A DNA stretch of 64,000 nucleotides from Ottowia flava (GCF_042680565.1 NZ_JBHUEJ010000027.1:62001-126000); one strand, 5' to 3'. Counted from the first letter of the stretch, positions 53,183-62,427 are shown. Translations and numbers: made by a program. The notes: generated from the sequence alone by a model not told the origin.

Positions 53183-53209
53183 GTCCAATTAAGTTGGACA
53201 AACGTCCAA
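53183..53209. promoter_or_regulatory. candidate TetR operator, three GTCCAA/TTGGAC half-sites
   Basis: GTCCAA (53183), TTGGAC (53194) and GTCCAA (53204) form two overlapping inverted repeats, GTCCAATTAAGTTGGAC and TTGGACAAACGTCCAA. The last half-site touches the ATG of the regulator gene, as expected for autoregulation and control of the divergent gene. Confidence 0.65.
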
Positions 53210-53895
53210 TGCCGGTCATGACCACCCCTGCTGTCCGCCCCCGCAGCCGCACACCGCGCGGTGCCGCGCGGCCGGACCGTCGTCAGGCGATCCTGCTGGC
53301 CGCCGAGAAGTTGTTTGCCGAGCAGGGCTATCACGCCGTGTCATTGCGCCAGATCGCCGCCGAGGCCGAGGTGCCGCTGGCGTTGGTGGGCTACTACTTT
53401 GGCGCCAAACACGAGCTGTTCCACGCCGCGTTCGAGCGCTGGAGCCCGACCATCGACGCACGCCTGGCTCTGCTGCGCGAGGCCACCACCGACCGCAAAC
53501 GCCCGACGCTGCGCCGCATCGTGCAGGCCTTTGTCGACCCCGTGTTGGCCCTGCGCGCCAGCGCCGAGGGCGAGTACTACGCGATGCTGGTCGCGCGCGA
53601 ACTGGCCTACCGCACGCCCGACGCCGACCGCGTGCTGGCCGAGTACTTCGACCCGATGGCGCACGCCTTCATCGACGCACTGCACACGCTGCGCCCCGAC
53701 GTGCCGCGCGCCCAGGTTGCGTGGGCCTACCAGTTCGCCATGGGGGCGCTGCTGCACCACATCATGGACCACCGCGTGCAGCGCCTGTCCCATGGTGAGA
53801 ACGCGCCGCACGACCCAGCCGCCGCGCCGCTTTTGATCGACTTCATGACCGCAGGCATTGATGCCGCGCTCAAAGCCCCGCTTTCCCAACGCTGA
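53209..53895 (+). CDS. TetR-family transcriptional regulator
   Basis: The 228-aa regulator has an N-terminal TetR helix-turn-helix: RRQAILLAAEKLFAEQGYHA, then VSLRQIAAEAEVPLALVGYY and FGAKHELFHAAF. The C-terminal ligand domain includes YYAMLVARELAYRTPDADRV. ATG 53209 (MPVMTTPAV) is chosen since the operator-like half-sites lie directly before it; ATG 53218 is an alternative. It is divergent from the acetoacetyl-CoA synthetase gene and 23 bp upstream of the TRAP operon, so it probably controls both. The effector is likely a pathway substrate or CoA ester. Confidence 0.9.
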   Translation: MPVMTTPAVRPRSRTPRGAARPDRRQAILLAAEKLFAEQGYHAVSLRQIAAEAEVPLALVGYYFGAKHELFHAAFERWSPTIDARLALLREATTDRKRPTLRRIVQAFVDPVLALRASAEGEYYAMLVARELAYRTPDADRVLAEYFDPMAHAFIDALHTLRPDVPRAQVAWAYQFAMGALLHHIMDHRVQRLSHGENAPHDPAAAPLLIDFMTAGIDAALKAPLSQR

Positions 53896-53918
53896 TGCCC
53901 ACCTGGAGACAAAAAACC

Positions 53919-54983
53919 ATGAAACGCCGACTGCTTGCCACCGCCGCGCTGTGCGCCCTGACCGCGACCGCCTTGCCCGCGCAAGCCCAGCAGACCATCC
54001 GCCTGACCGCCGCCGCTGGCCATCCGCCGGTGTTCCTGTGGGTCAAGCTGATCGACGAGTACTTCATCCCCGAGGTGGACAAGCCCCTGGCGGCCGGTGG
54101 CAAGCACAAGATCGAATGGACCAAGGCCTGGGGCGGCACGCTGATCAAGATCGGCTCTGAATCGAAAGGCATCTCGGACGGCGTGGCCGATCTCGGCTTT
54201 GTCAGCACGATCTTCGAAGCGCCCAAGTTCCCGATGCAGAACGTGAGCTACTACGCGCCGTTCGGCACCAGCGACATTGGCACCGTGGCCGGCGTGGTCA
54301 ACGACATGCAGACCAGCATTCCAGCGATGGGCCAGGCGTGGACGAAAAACGGCTTGGTCAGCCTGGCCGGCACCGCGCTCGACAGCTACCACATCTGGAC
54401 CAATTTCCCCATCAAGTCGGTCGACGACCTCAAGGGCAAGAAGATCACCGCGCCCGGCCCCGCTGCCAACTGGATCAAAGACACCGGCGCCGTCGCCGTG
54501 GCCGGTAACCTGAACACGTACTACGAAGACATCAAGTCGGGCGTGTCCAACGGCGTGATCACCTTCGCCACCGGCGCCTGGGGCGCCAAGGTGCATGAGG
54601 TCGCGCCCTACATCACTAAGGTCAACTTCGGCTCACAGTTCGCGGGTGCGTTGGCCATGAACAAGTCGCGCTTCGACAAGCTGCCGCCGGAAGTGCAGAA
54701 GGTCTTCCGTGAAGTCTCTGCCGAATACGGCAAGCGCTTTGCCGCCGCGCAGGCCGAGGCCGCCGACGGCCTGCTCAGGAAGATGGCCGACGCGGGCGCC
54801 AAGGTGAGCGAACTCACGCCTGCCGAGCGCACCCGCTGGGCCACCACGTTGCCGCCCATCGCCAAGACCTGGGCCGCCGATTTGCAGGGCAAGGGCATGC
54901 CGGGCGACCAGGTGCTGAACGGCTACATGAATGGGCTGAAGAAAGCCGGCGCCCAACCCGCACGCGACTGGGCGGTCAAGTAA
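53919..54983 (+). CDS. TRAP transporter solute-binding protein (DctP type)
   Basis: The 354-aa periplasmic protein has a Sec signal peptide (LLATAALCALTATALPAQAQ). It then has the DctP fold: TKAWGGTLIKIGSESKGISD, DLGFVSTIFEAPKFPMQ, WTNFPIKSVDDLKGKKI (usual R-P-I/V-carboxylate region) and the later helix AGALAMNKSRFDKLPPEVQK. TRAP binding proteins capture organic acids; the ligand here is unknown but probably a carboxylate entering the fumarylacetoacetate branch. ATG 53919 gives the signal peptide at the N-terminus; an AAAAAACC stretch precedes it with GGAGAC further upstream. Confidence 0.92.
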   Translation: MKRRLLATAALCALTATALPAQAQQTIRLTAAAGHPPVFLWVKLIDEYFIPEVDKPLAAGGKHKIEWTKAWGGTLIKIGSESKGISDGVADLGFVSTIFEAPKFPMQNVSYYAPFGTSDIGTVAGVVNDMQTSIPAMGQAWTKNGLVSLAGTALDSYHIWTNFPIKSVDDLKGKKITAPGPAANWIKDTGAVAVAGNLNTYYEDIKSGVSNGVITFATGAWGAKVHEVAPYITKVNFGSQFAGALAMNKSRFDKLPPEVQKVFREVSAEYGKRFAAAQAEAADGLLRKMADAGAKVSELTPAERTRWATTLPPIAKTWAADLQGKGMPGDQVLNGYMNGLKKAGAQPARDWAVK

Positions 54984-55005
54984 GCGCGCAGGCCGAGGTT
55001 TTCTG

Positions 55006-55581
55006 ATGGAAGGCAATCCGCTGCCGGACGCGCCCGAACCGGCTGCGCCGCAGGACTCTTACCGCCGGCCCATGCCCGGCGGGTTCCAGCGACTGACCCA
55101 GGCGCTGAACGCGCTGGGCACGCTGTGGATCGTGGCGCTCATGGTGCTGATCAACACCGACGTGCTCGGCAGGGACCTGCTCGGCACGCCGGTGCGCGGC
55201 GTGACCGAACTGGTGTCGCTGTCGATCGTCGGCATCGTGTTTCTGCAACTGGCCGACACCCTGGCCACGGGCCGCATGACACGCGCCGACGTGCTGCTCG
55301 ACCGTCTCAAGCGCACCACGCCGTGGGCGGCCGATGTGCTGCAAGCGGTGTTCCACCTCGCAGGCGCGGGGCTGATGGCCGTCATCCTGTGGGCGGCGTG
55401 GGAGCCCTTGGTCGAGTCGATCCGCATTCAGGAATACGTGGGTGCCGTGGGCGACTTCACCGCGCCAGTCTGGCCGGTGCGCTTGATCATGCTGGTCGGC
55501 ATCAGCGCCACGCTGATCACTTTCGTTCTGCTGGCCTGGATGGACGTGGCGCGTGCGCGCAGCCGAGGGAGGCCCGCATGA
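55006..55581 (+). CDS. TRAP transporter small permease (DctQ type)
   Basis: The 191-aa protein has four transmembrane helices (LGTLWIVALMVLINTDVLGR; VTELVSLSIVGIVFLQLADT; a third around AGAGLMAVILWAAWEPLVES; a fourth around LIMLVGISATLITFVLLAWM) and the DctQ-like N-terminus. It joins the large permease to the binding protein. Its TGA overlaps the start of the large permease gene (ATGA). Confidence 0.92.
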   Translation: MEGNPLPDAPEPAAPQDSYRRPMPGGFQRLTQALNALGTLWIVALMVLINTDVLGRDLLGTPVRGVTELVSLSIVGIVFLQLADTLATGRMTRADVLLDRLKRTTPWAADVLQAVFHLAGAGLMAVILWAAWEPLVESIRIQEYVGAVGDFTAPVWPVRLIMLVGISATLITFVLLAWMDVARARSRGRPA

Positions 55582-56909
55582 GCGCGATCACCGTCGCCAG
55601 CCTGTCTCTGCTGTTGATGCTGGTGCTGATCTGGGCCGGCATGCACGTGGCCGTGGTGCTGGGCATCGTGTCCTTCGTGGGCGTCTGGCTGATCCGTGGC
55701 GACGTGAGCGTGGCCGCCAACCTGCTGGCCACGGCCAGTCAGGATGCCATTGCCAGCCACATCTTCGGCGTCGTGCCGCTGTTCGTGCTGACCGGCTTTC
55801 TGGTCGCCATAGCCGACGTCGGCAAGGACGCGTTCGAGGTTGCCAACCAGCTGCTGCGGCGGCTGCGCGGCGGCCTGGGCATTGCCACCGTGGCGTCCAA
55901 CGCGGTGTTCGCGGCGATCACCGGCATCTCGATCGCGTCGGCGGCGGTGTTCACGCGCGTGGCGGTGCCGGAGATGCTGCGCTTTGGCTACAACCCGCGC
56001 TTTGCCGTGGGCGTGGTGGCGGGTTCGTCGGTGCTGGGCATGCTGATCCCGCCCAGCCTGCTGATGATCCTGTACGGTTTCCTGGCCAACCAGTCCGTGG
56101 GCGACCTGTTCACCGCTGGCATCGTGCCGGGGCTGGTGCTGGCGTTGGCCTACGCCGTCGGCATCGTGCTGATGGCGACGCTGTGGCCGCGCAGCGTCTA
56201 CGTCAATGGCGAAGGCGCGCGCGCGGTCGATGCCGAGTTGCTGCCCGTCGGCACGCTGGTGATGAAGCTGCTGCCCAGCGTGGTGCTGATTGTCGCCGTG
56301 CTGGGTGGTCTGTACGCGGGCTTCTTCACCGCGACCGAGGCCGGCGCGGTGGGCGCGGCCATCGCCCTGGTCATCGTGCTGGCGCGCCGCAAGCTCAATT
56401 TGCGCTCACTGTGGAGCGTGCTGACCGAAACCGGCCACGTCACCGTGTCGGTGAGCTTTCTGATCATCTGCGCCACCATCTACACGCGCATGCTGGCCAT
56501 GTCGGGCATGCCGCAGTTCATGGTCGAGCACATGACGCAGATGGGCCTGGGTCCGACCGGCTTCTTGATCATCTACGTGGCGCTGGTGATTGCGCTGGGC
56601 ATGATCATCGACTCGTCGTCGATCCTGCTGATCGTGCTGCCGCTGATGCTGCCCATCGCCGAGCAGTTCGGCATGAACCTGATCTGGTTCGGCGTTGTCA
56701 CCGTGGTGGCGGTCGAGATCGGTTTGCTGACTCCGCCGTTCGGCCTGTCGGTGTACGTCATCAAGAGCACGCTGCAGGATTCGCGCATCAGCCTGGGCGA
56801 CATCTTCCGCGGCACGCTGCCATTCACGCTGATGATGTTCGCAGTGCTGCTGCTGCTCATCTTCGTGCCCCAGATCAGCCTCGTGCTGCTCAAAGCCCCT
56901 GGAGGCTGA
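55578..56909 (+). CDS. TRAP transporter large permease (DctM type)
   Basis: The 443-aa protein has about twelve transmembrane helices. Family stretches include FGVVPLFVLTGFLVAIADVG, SVLGMLIPPSLLMILYGFLA, GFFTATEAGAVGAAIALVIV and LLTPPFGLSVYVIKSTLQDS. It is the ion-coupled channel of the TRAP importer. ATG 55578 (MSAITVASL) overlaps the small permease stop. The SMP-30 gene starts one base after its stop. Confidence 0.94.
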   Translation: MSAITVASLSLLLMLVLIWAGMHVAVVLGIVSFVGVWLIRGDVSVAANLLATASQDAIASHIFGVVPLFVLTGFLVAIADVGKDAFEVANQLLRRLRGGLGIATVASNAVFAAITGISIASAAVFTRVAVPEMLRFGYNPRFAVGVVAGSSVLGMLIPPSLLMILYGFLANQSVGDLFTAGIVPGLVLALAYAVGIVLMATLWPRSVYVNGEGARAVDAELLPVGTLVMKLLPSVVLIVAVLGGLYAGFFTATEAGAVGAAIALVIVLARRKLNLRSLWSVLTETGHVTVSVSFLIICATIYTRMLAMSGMPQFMVEHMTQMGLGPTGFLIIYVALVIALGMIIDSSSILLIVLPLMLPIAEQFGMNLIWFGVVTVVAVEIGLLTPPFGLSVYVIKSTLQDSRISLGDIFRGTLPFTLMMFAVLLLLIFVPQISLVLLKAPGG

Positions 56910-56910
56910 C

Positions 56911-57957
56911 ATGACTTCATTGACCAACCCCTTGGACGGCTTCACCGTGGACCGTGCGCAGATCCGCACCATCGGCCACGATCTGCAGCGGCCCGAATGC
57001 ATCCTGGCTGAGCCAGACGGCACGCTCTGGTCCGCCGACGCGCGCGGCGGCGTGATGCGCATCGCGGCCGACGGCAGCCAGCGCTTCATTGGGCAGCGCA
57101 GTGATGCGCGTTTTGAAAGTGCCGCTGCGGCCACCAGCGACGAGCTGGAGCACAAGTTCACCACCGGCACCCTGCCCAATGGCCTAGCGTTCGCGGCCAA
57201 TGGCGACCTGCTGATCAGCAACTTCGGCACCGACTGCCTGGAGCTGATGACGCGCGACGGCGACACGCGCACGCTGGTCGACCAGATTGACGGGCAGCCC
57301 ATCGGCAAGGTCAACTTCGTGCTGCGCGATTCGAAGGACCGCGTATGGATCACCGTGTCGACCCGCGTCAATCCGTGGACCACGGCGGCCAGCTCGCGCG
57401 TGCGCGACGGCTTCATCGCGGTGCTGGAAGGCGGCGTACTGCGCGTGGTGGCCGACGGTTTTTTCTTCACCAACGAGATCCGCTTCGACGCGCGCGAAGA
57501 GTGGCTCTACATCGTCGAAACCACCGGCCCGCACATCACGCGCATGCGCGTGCAGGAAGGCGCGGGCGGGGTCGCGCTGACCGACCGCGAGGTCTTCGGC
57601 CCGCAGCGCCTGGGCGGCTTTCCGGATGGCATCGCCTTCGACAGCTTCGGCAACCTGTGGTGCACGCTGGTCATGGTGGATCAGCTGATCGCGCTGACAC
57701 CGCAGGGCGACCAGCGCATGCTGCTGGACGATGGTGACCCTGTGGCGTCGCAAAACCTGCTGGACCGCATGGCCGCCGGCACGCTCACGGCCGACGACAT
57801 GATGAAGGCGCGCGGCACGCTGGCGCCGTGGATGGCCAGCGTCACCTTTGGTGGGCCGGATCTGCGCACCGTCTACATCGGCAGCCTGATGGGCACCACG
57901 ATTCCGTACTTCCGCTCGCCCGTTGCCGGCCTGCCCATGGTGCATTGGCGCGCCTGA
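56911..57957 (+). CDS. SMP-30/gluconolactonase/LRE-like protein
   Basis: The 348-aa beta-propeller protein has the SMP-30 pattern: PECILAEPDGTLWSADARGG (metal-ligand Glu), TLPNGLAFAANGDLLISNFG, WITVSTRVNPWTTAA, FTNEIRFDAREEWLYIVETT and GFPDGIAFDSFGNLW (Asn/Asp metal ligands). Family members hydrolyse lactones or esters using one divalent metal. In this operon it could open a lactone or enol-lactone intermediate. It follows the TRAP permease gene with a one-base gap. Confidence 0.9.
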   Translation: MTSLTNPLDGFTVDRAQIRTIGHDLQRPECILAEPDGTLWSADARGGVMRIAADGSQRFIGQRSDARFESAAAATSDELEHKFTTGTLPNGLAFAANGDLLISNFGTDCLELMTRDGDTRTLVDQIDGQPIGKVNFVLRDSKDRVWITVSTRVNPWTTAASSRVRDGFIAVLEGGVLRVVADGFFFTNEIRFDAREEWLYIVETTGPHITRMRVQEGAGGVALTDREVFGPQRLGGFPDGIAFDSFGNLWCTLVMVDQLIALTPQGDQRMLLDDGDPVASQNLLDRMAAGTLTADDMMKARGTLAPWMASVTFGGPDLRTVYIGSLMGTTIPYFRSPVAGLPMVHWRA

Positions 57958-57983
57958 CTTCCCACGCACAAGGAGAACCCACG

Positions 57984-58787
57984 ATGCCCCGCCAGTTTGT
58001 TGACCTGTCGATCTACCTCGAAAACGACGTCATTTCCGACCCGCCGGCGTTCGCGCCCAAGATCGAGTATTTCAATCACCAGAACTCGTTCGAGCAGATG
58101 GCGCCCTTCTTTCCTGGCCTGAAGCAGGAAGACCTGCCTGACGGCGAAGTCTGGGCGGTCGAGATGATCCAGCTGTCCACCCACAACGGCACGCACCTGG
58201 ACGCGCCCTACCATTTCCATAGCACGATGGACAAGGCGCTGGGCGACAAGAAGGCGGCCTGGACCATCGACGAGGTGCCGCTGGAGTGGTGCTTCCAACC
58301 CGGCGTGAAGCTCGACTTCCGCCATTTCGCCGACGGCTACGTCGTCACGGCGCAGGACGTCGAGGCCGAGCTGAAGCGCATCGGCCACGAACTGGAGCCG
58401 CTCGAGATCGTCGTCGTCAACACGCGCGCGGGCAGTCGCTACGGCCACAACGACTACGTGGCTGCAGGCTGCGGCATGGGCTATGACGCGACCATGTACC
58501 TGCTTGAGCGCGGCGTGCGCTTGACCGGTACCGACGCCTGGAGTTGGGACGCGCCTTTCGTCTACACCGCCCAGAAGTACGCCGAATCGAAGGACGCCGG
58601 GCTGATCTGGGAAGGCCACAAGGCCGGGCGCGACATCGGCTACTGCCATCTGGAGAAGCTGCACAACCTGGAGGCGCTGCCCGCCAACGGGTTCACCATC
58701 TCGTGCTTTCCGCACAAGATCCGCGGCGCCTCGGCGGGCTGGACACGCGCGGTGGCCATCTTCGACGAGGCCTTGCAGGCGACCTGA
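57984..58787 (+). CDS. cyclase-family (kynurenine formamidase-like) metal hydrolase
   Basis: The 267-aa protein has the cyclase-family metal motif STHNGTHLDAPYHFH near residue 72 and a later acidic/His stretch (GTDAWSWDAPFVYTAQKY, FTISCFPHKIRG). Members include kynurenine formamidase and isatin hydrolase, which hydrolyse amides or strained rings with a dimetal centre. AAGGAG precedes ATG 57984. It is the fifth gene of the TRAP operon, and its true substrate is likely the imported compound or a derivative. Confidence 0.88.
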   Translation: MPRQFVDLSIYLENDVISDPPAFAPKIEYFNHQNSFEQMAPFFPGLKQEDLPDGEVWAVEMIQLSTHNGTHLDAPYHFHSTMDKALGDKKAAWTIDEVPLEWCFQPGVKLDFRHFADGYVVTAQDVEAELKRIGHELEPLEIVVVNTRAGSRYGHNDYVAAGCGMGYDATMYLLERGVRLTGTDAWSWDAPFVYTAQKYAESKDAGLIWEGHKAGRDIGYCHLEKLHNLEALPANGFTISCFPHKIRGASAGWTRAVAIFDEALQAT

Positions 58788-58799
58788 CCGGCGTTTTTA

Positions 58800-58859
58800 T
58801 GAAAGAAAATGACCTGTGGCCTTAGATGGATCTGCGCGAACAGCTCCTGAAAACAGAGC
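58800..58859 (-). repeat. short interspersed repeat, copy 14
   Basis: Minus strand: GCTCTGTTTTCAGGAGCTGT, TCGCGCAGATCCATCTAAGG, CCACAGGTCATTTTCTTTC. It fills the gap between the cyclase and fumarylacetoacetase genes and ends four bases before the latter's ATG, so the repeat provides its leader. Confidence 0.8.
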
Positions 58860-58863
58860 AATC

Positions 58864-60192
58864 ATGACGGAACTCGACTTCTCCCACGACCCTGCCGCGC
58901 GCAGCTGGCTGGCTTCGGCCCAGGCGCCGGGCGCGGACTTCCCGATCCAGAACCTGCCCTTTGGCGTGGTGCGCCGCCGCGGCAGTCAGGAGGCGCTGCG
59001 CGGCGCCGTCGCCATTGGCGATCAGGCGCTGGACCTGGCCGCATTGCACGGCAGGAGCGTGCTGACGGGCGACGCCGCGCAGGCTTTGGCGCTGGCCGCG
59101 CAGCCCGCGCTCAACGCCTTCATGGCGGCCGGCCCCGCGACCTGGCGCGCACTGCGGCACGCGCTTTTCAACGCGCTGCGCGACGACGCGCCGCCGGCTG
59201 TCCAGCAGGCCGTGGCCGGCTGCCTCATCCCGTTGACCGACGTCGAACATGCGCTGCCCACACGCCTGGGCGACTACACCGACTTCTACACCTCGCTGCA
59301 CCACGCGGTGAACGTCGGCAAGCTGCTGTTTCCGGATCGCCCGCTCACGCCCAACTTCCAGTGGCTGCCCATCGCCTACCACGGGCGTGCGAGCAGCGTG
59401 GTGGTCAGCGGCACCGACTTTCATCGCCCGCACGGCCAGGCCATGCCGCCGGGCGCTGCCGCACCCGTGTACACGCCCTGCACACGACTCGATTACGAGC
59501 TGGAGATGGGTTTTTTCATCGGGCCCGGCAACGCCATGGGCCAGCCGGTCAAACTGGACGCTGCCGAGCAGCACATCTTCGGCATGTGCCTACTCAACGA
59601 CTGGTCGGCGCGCGACCACCAGTTCTGGGAGATGGCGCCGCTGGGCCCTTTCCTGGGCAAGAACTTCTGCACCAGCATCTCGCCCTGGATCGTCACGATG
59701 GATGCGCTGGTGCCGTACCGTGTGCCGTTCGAGCGGCCCGAGGGCGACCCACAGCCGCTGGCCTATCTGGACGGCGCCGCCAACCGGGCTGCCGGCGGCG
59801 TGGATGTGCAGTTGTCGGTCGGCATCGAAAGCGCGCAGCACCGTGCCCATGGCCTGCCCGCGGCCGAGGTGTCGCGCACCAGCTTTCACCACCAGTACTG
59901 GACCATCGCGCAGATGCTCACGCAGCACACGGTCGGCGGCTGCAACCTGCAGGCAGGTGACCTGTGCGGCACCGGCACCATCAGCGGACCGACGCACGCC
60001 GAGGCCGGCGCCATCGTCGAACTCAGCGTGGGGGGCACGCAGCCCATCACGCTGGCAGGCACCGGCGAGCAGCGCACTTTTCTGCAGGACGGCGACGCCG
60101 TCATCCTGAGCGGCTGGTGTGAAAAGCCCGGCGCCGCACGCATCGGCTTTGGCAGCTGCCGGGGTACGGTCCTGCCCGCCCTCGCGGATTGA
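58864..60192 (+). CDS. fahA: fumarylacetoacetase
   Basis: The 442-aa enzyme hydrolyses 4-fumarylacetoacetate to fumarate and acetoacetate. Two-domain FAH pattern: N-terminal LPFGVVRRRG and YTDFYTSLHHAVNVGKLLFP; C-terminal metal site IAYHGRASSVVVSGTDFHRP, DYELEMGFFIGPGNAMG, LLNDWSARDHQFWEMAPLGP and GDLCGTGTISGP. Length fits. ATG 58864 is chosen since earlier codons lie in repeat DNA. Homogentisate dioxygenase and maleylacetoacetate isomerase are absent from the window, so the upstream reactions are open. Confidence 0.95.
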   Translation: MTELDFSHDPAARSWLASAQAPGADFPIQNLPFGVVRRRGSQEALRGAVAIGDQALDLAALHGRSVLTGDAAQALALAAQPALNAFMAAGPATWRALRHALFNALRDDAPPAVQQAVAGCLIPLTDVEHALPTRLGDYTDFYTSLHHAVNVGKLLFPDRPLTPNFQWLPIAYHGRASSVVVSGTDFHRPHGQAMPPGAAAPVYTPCTRLDYELEMGFFIGPGNAMGQPVKLDAAEQHIFGMCLLNDWSARDHQFWEMAPLGPFLGKNFCTSISPWIVTMDALVPYRVPFERPEGDPQPLAYLDGAANRAAGGVDVQLSVGIESAQHRAHGLPAAEVSRTSFHHQYWTIAQMLTQHTVGGCNLQAGDLCGTGTISGPTHAEAGAIVELSVGGTQPITLAGTGEQRTFLQDGDAVILSGWCEKPGAARIGFGSCRGTVLPALAD

Positions 60193-60220
60193 TCAAGCTC
60201 CCTTGCGCGGCTGCGCCGCG

Positions 60221-61525
60221 TCAGCGCGGTCGTGGCAAGGTGATCTGCGCCACCAGGCCGCCGCCTTCGCGCGCCTTCAAACGTACCTGACCGCCGTGCG
60301 CGGTGGCGATGTTGCGCGCGATGGCAAGACCGAGCCCCGTACCACCCAGGCTGCGGTCGCGCGAGGCTTCGCCGCGCACGAAGGGTTCAAACATCCGGTC
60401 GTGGTCCTGAGAAGGAATGCCCGGGCCGCGATCGGCCACCTCGATGCGCGCCCAGTCGGGGGCTGCGTGTAAGCTGACCTCGGCGCTGCCGCCGTAGCGC
60501 AGCGCGTTGTCCACCAGGTTCTGCAGCATGCGCGTCAGCGCGCGCGGTGCACCGGTGATCACGATCGGCTCTCGGGTCGGCGCCAATTCGACCGGCTGTG
60601 CGAGGTCGACCGACTGGTCGACGAGCGCCTCGACCAGCGCCACCAGATCGACCGGCAGGCGCTGCTCACGCAGCTGTGCACTGCGGGCATACGCCAGGCC
60701 TTCGTTGATCAGGCCGTCCATGGCGTCGGCATCGGACTGCATGGCCTGGGTGGGTGCGTCGGCAGGCAGGTCGGCCAGCCGCAACTTGAGCCGCGTGAGT
60801 GGCGTCTTCAGATCGTGCGCGATGGCGCCCAGCATAAAGGTGCGCTCACGCAACTGCGCCTGCACGGCGCGCTGCATGGTGTTCAGGCTGGTGGCCAGCG
60901 TGCGGACTTCGGCTGGGCCGACCTCCGCCAGCGGCGGCGCGTTGGCGATGTTGGCCACCATGCGGCGTCCCGCAAAGGTGAGCCGCTCCAGCGGCCGGCT
61001 GACGGCGGCCACGGCCCACAGCGCGAGCAAGGACACCAGCGCCACCACCAGCGCGGCATACAGCAGCACCTGCCACAGCGCAGGCCGTGTGCTGGGCAAG
61101 GGCGCGTCGAACACGATGGCCAGGCGCTGCGTCGCGTCCAGCGGCAAGGCCAGTGCGGGATGCGCTTGCTCCGACGTGGCCGACACCGCGACATGGGTGC
61201 CGACCTGTGCTTGTACCGCCTGCCTCAGCGCCACCAGATCGCCGCCGGTCGACCGAGGCAGCGCTGCGGACGTTGGCCAGAGGGCCAGTCGGTAGCTGCC
61301 ACGCCGCAGATCGGGCAACTGTGCCGCGCGCTCGTCGGGTGAAAGCGGTTGCAGGCGCGCGTGCAGCCAGCGCACGTCCTGCGCGGTCTGCGCGTTGGCC
61401 AAGTGCCGCGCCTCGAAGCCGCGCGATACGCCCACGGCGCCAAAGCTGAACACCTGCATCGCCGCCAGGCTGCCCACCAGGATGACCAGCAGCCGCAGGC
61501 GAAGCGAATCGCCCGGCGTCTTCAC
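60221..61525 (-). CDS. EnvZ-type sensor histidine kinase
   Basis: The 434-aa kinase has TM1 at residues ~11-33, a ~115-residue periplasmic domain, TM2 at ~150-173, HAMP (~174-228), HisKA with His237 in AIAHDLKTPLTRLKLRL, and HATPase_c with N box NLVDNALRYGG, G1 ADRGPGIP and G2 GGTGLGLAIARNI. Its start overlaps the stop of the response-regulator gene (ATGA), so the pair is co-translated. The signal is unknown. Confidence 0.94.
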   Translation of the reverse strand: MKTPGDSLRLRLLVILVGSLAAMQVFSFGAVGVSRGFEARHLANAQTAQDVRWLHARLQPLSPDERAAQLPDLRRGSYRLALWPTSAALPRSTGGDLVALRQAVQAQVGTHVAVSATSEQAHPALALPLDATQRLAIVFDAPLPSTRPALWQVLLYAALVVALVSLLALWAVAAVSRPLERLTFAGRRMVANIANAPPLAEVGPAEVRTLATSLNTMQRAVQAQLRERTFMLGAIAHDLKTPLTRLKLRLADLPADAPTQAMQSDADAMDGLINEGLAYARSAQLREQRLPVDLVALVEALVDQSVDLAQPVELAPTREPIVITGAPRALTRMLQNLVDNALRYGGSAEVSLHAAPDWARIEVADRGPGIPSQDHDRMFEPFVRGEASRDRSLGGTGLGLAIARNIATAHGGQVRLKAREGGGLVAQITLPRPR

Positions 61526-62265
61526 GGGCCCACCTCGTCGCTCCAGTGCACTTCCTTGGCCAGCACGTAGCCTTCGTTGCGCACGGTCTTGATGTAGTGC
61601 GGCTCCTTGGCGTCGTCGCCCAGGCGTTTGCGCAGGCGCGACACGCGCAGATCGATCGAGCGGTCGAACGCATCAGCGTCGCGCCCGGCCAGGTGCACAA
61701 GCAGCTGGTCGCGCGTGACGATGTGCTGCGGGTGGTCGAGCAGAAAGCGCAGCAACCCGAACTCGGCGCCGTTCAGGGGGACGGCCACGCCACGTTCGCC
61801 GAGCAGCAGTCGCTCGACGATGTCCAGGTGCCATTGCCCGAAGCGCGCGTAGCGCTGCGCGCGCTGGGGTGCCTGGCCCGGCGGGAGCATGCGCGCACGG
61901 CGCAGCACCGAGCGAATGCGCGCGACCAGTTCGCGCGGCGTGAACGGCTTGGGGACGTAGTCGTCCGCGCCCATCTCCAGGCCGATGATCCGGTCGACGT
62001 CGTCGCCCAGCGCGGTCAGCAGCACGATGGGGATGGCGGCATGTGGCGAGGCGCGCAACGACTGCAGGATCGCCAGGCCGTCTTCGCCCGGCAGCATGAC
62101 GTCGAGCACGATCAGGTCGACCGGCGACTGCGCCAGCGCCGCACGCAGCGCACGCCCCGAAGGCAGCGCGCTCACGCGAAAGCCCTGGCGTTCCAGCTGT
62201 TCTGCCAGCAACTGGCGGATCGTGGGGTCGTCGTCCACCACGGCGATGTGGTCCAGGGAATCCAT
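61522..62265 (-). CDS. OmpR-family response regulator
   Basis: The 247-aa regulator has a receiver domain (VVDDDPTIRQLLAEQLE; phosphorylated Asp55 in LIVLDVMLPGEDG; TALGDD; conserved Lys in VPKPFTP). A C-terminal winged helix follows (LNGAEFGLLRFLLDHPQHIV, DRSIDLRVSRLRKRLGDD, KTVRNEGYVL). ATG 62265 is used; an in-frame ATG ten codons upstream (62295) is possible. It partners the adjacent EnvZ-type kinase. The divergent exported protein gene begins 163 bp away and may be a target. Confidence 0.94.
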   Translation of the reverse strand: MDSLDHIAVVDDDPTIRQLLAEQLERQGFRVSALPSGRALRAALAQSPVDLIVLDVMLPGEDGLAILQSLRASPHAAIPIVLLTALGDDVDRIIGLEMGADDYVPKPFTPRELVARIRSVLRRARMLPPGQAPQRAQRYARFGQWHLDIVERLLLGERGVAVPLNGAEFGLLRFLLDHPQHIVTRDQLLVHLAGRDADAFDRSIDLRVSRLRKRLGDDAKEPHYIKTVRNEGYVLAKEVHWSDEVGP

Positions 62266-62427
62266 GGGCTGCAGTGTAGGCAGTGGCCGCGGCATTTTGT
62301 ATCGCAGTTTGTCCGCTGGCTTGACCGACACGCAGCGGTACACGGAAGGCACGCGTCGGACATCTTTTTTTGGCTCGGTGCCGGTGCAATGGCGTCGTTG
62401 CCAACCACCAAGCGAAAGGAGCTTGAC

